In this document: one piece after another, positions 63,961-64,000 of the stretch
Position numbering within the stretch: the stretch's first letter is position 1
Layout: every line of letters starts with the position of its first letter
Assembly (NCBI GenBank): GCA_024516035.1
Contig: CM044964.1
Span: 24,823,333-24,887,332 of the forward strand
Direction of reading: 5' to 3'
DNA from: Bactericera cockerelli
Taxonomy: Eukaryota; Arthropoda; Insecta; Hemiptera; Triozidae
DNA length: 64,000 nucleotides
Position numbers and translations under genes: made by a program
Notes under the pieces: model-generated
Databases searched by the model: none
Seen by the model: only the letters and a program-made list of their open reading frames with translations
Told to the model about the DNA's origin: nothing

Positions 63961-64000
63961 GCACCGCCAGCACCTTGTCCTCCAGCTTCTTAGACTCCTC
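63961..64000 (-). repeat. Exon-A head copy cut by window end
   Basis: The first 40 plus-strand bases of another head copy, undamaged. It shows the array continues beyond the window. Confidence 0.9.

Larger units (their letters stand above)
41529..64000 (-). repeat. Giant 40-bp intronic satellite carrying SMC4 exon-A acceptor sites
   Basis: Runs without interruption from the exon-A acceptor to the window end. The consensus unit on the plus strand begins CCTGCGGGACAAGACACAG and ends AGAATAATAATAA, 40 bases. On the sense (minus) strand each unit has a (TTA)n lead, TATTTATGTCTGTGTC and TTGTCCCGCAG|G, that is, a copy of the real exon-A 3' splice site and its tract. Length allows at most about 560 units, less the exon-derived inserts. 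41529-45840, 51480-53300 and 57310-64000 are mostly clean; 45840-51480 and 53300-57310 are riddled with small deletions. Confidence 0.97.

Noticed and set aside
41529..64000. CRISPR-like array
   Set aside because: The direct repeats are contiguous with no unique spacers, lie in a eukaryotic intron and derive from the neighbouring splice site.

Overview
This is eukaryotic nuclear DNA, almost certainly from an arthropod (probably an insect; the species cannot be fixed from sequence alone). The evidence is GT-AG introns, conserved animal replication and chromosome genes, a Jockey-like LINE, tRNA- and 5S-derived SINEs, piggyBac/hAT/Helitron non-autonomous elements, and a 100-base scaffold gap at 15520-15619.

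Layout. 1-800: SINE remnants and a probable MCM3 promoter with one E2F-like motif. 802-12412 (+): MCM3, a replicative helicase subunit, in seven exons; exons 2 and 7 carry frame-breaking indels and the 3' end of exon 5 is duplicated inside its own intron. 12413-20485: repeat-rich intergenic DNA with a hAT MITE, a homopurine tract, a large inverted repeat and one orphan exon-like segment. 20486-22117 (+): two in-phase exons of a 4-hydroxybutyrate CoA-transferase-like gene; both ends of the gene are missing. 23689-41528 (-): seven exons of SMC4, the condensin ATPase, covering the distal coiled coil to the Walker B region. The final C-terminal exon(s) and all upstream exons are not in the window. 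SMC4 introns hold an uninterrupted LINE ORF2, a piggyBac-type MITE, a Helitron and many SINEs. 41529-64000: one uninterrupted intronic satellite, 22.5 kb or more, running off the window.

The main discovery is a recurring structure: around SMC4 exons (and once in MCM3) the exon-intron boundary itself has been copied, singly or into arrays. Two arrays on the acceptor side (a 40-bp unit over 22.5 kb and a 34-bp unit over 1.8 kb) place a copy of the gene's own 3' splice site in nearly every unit. Both are interspersed with copies of the first part of the adjoining exon, 97 and about 60 nt. Donor-side copies occur beside at least three other SMC4 exon ends (23-bp, 34-bp and longer units). Both acceptor arrays are free of stop codons in all three sense frames, which is why they give many long but spurious reading frames.

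Caveats. The middle of the big array and two MCM3 exons look rich in single-base deletions, as in an incompletely polished long-read assembly. Array length, unit count and frameshifts therefore need raw-read or RNA support. MCM3 (licensing and helicase) and SMC4 (mitotic condensation) share cell-cycle context only; nothing in the sequence shows co-regulation.
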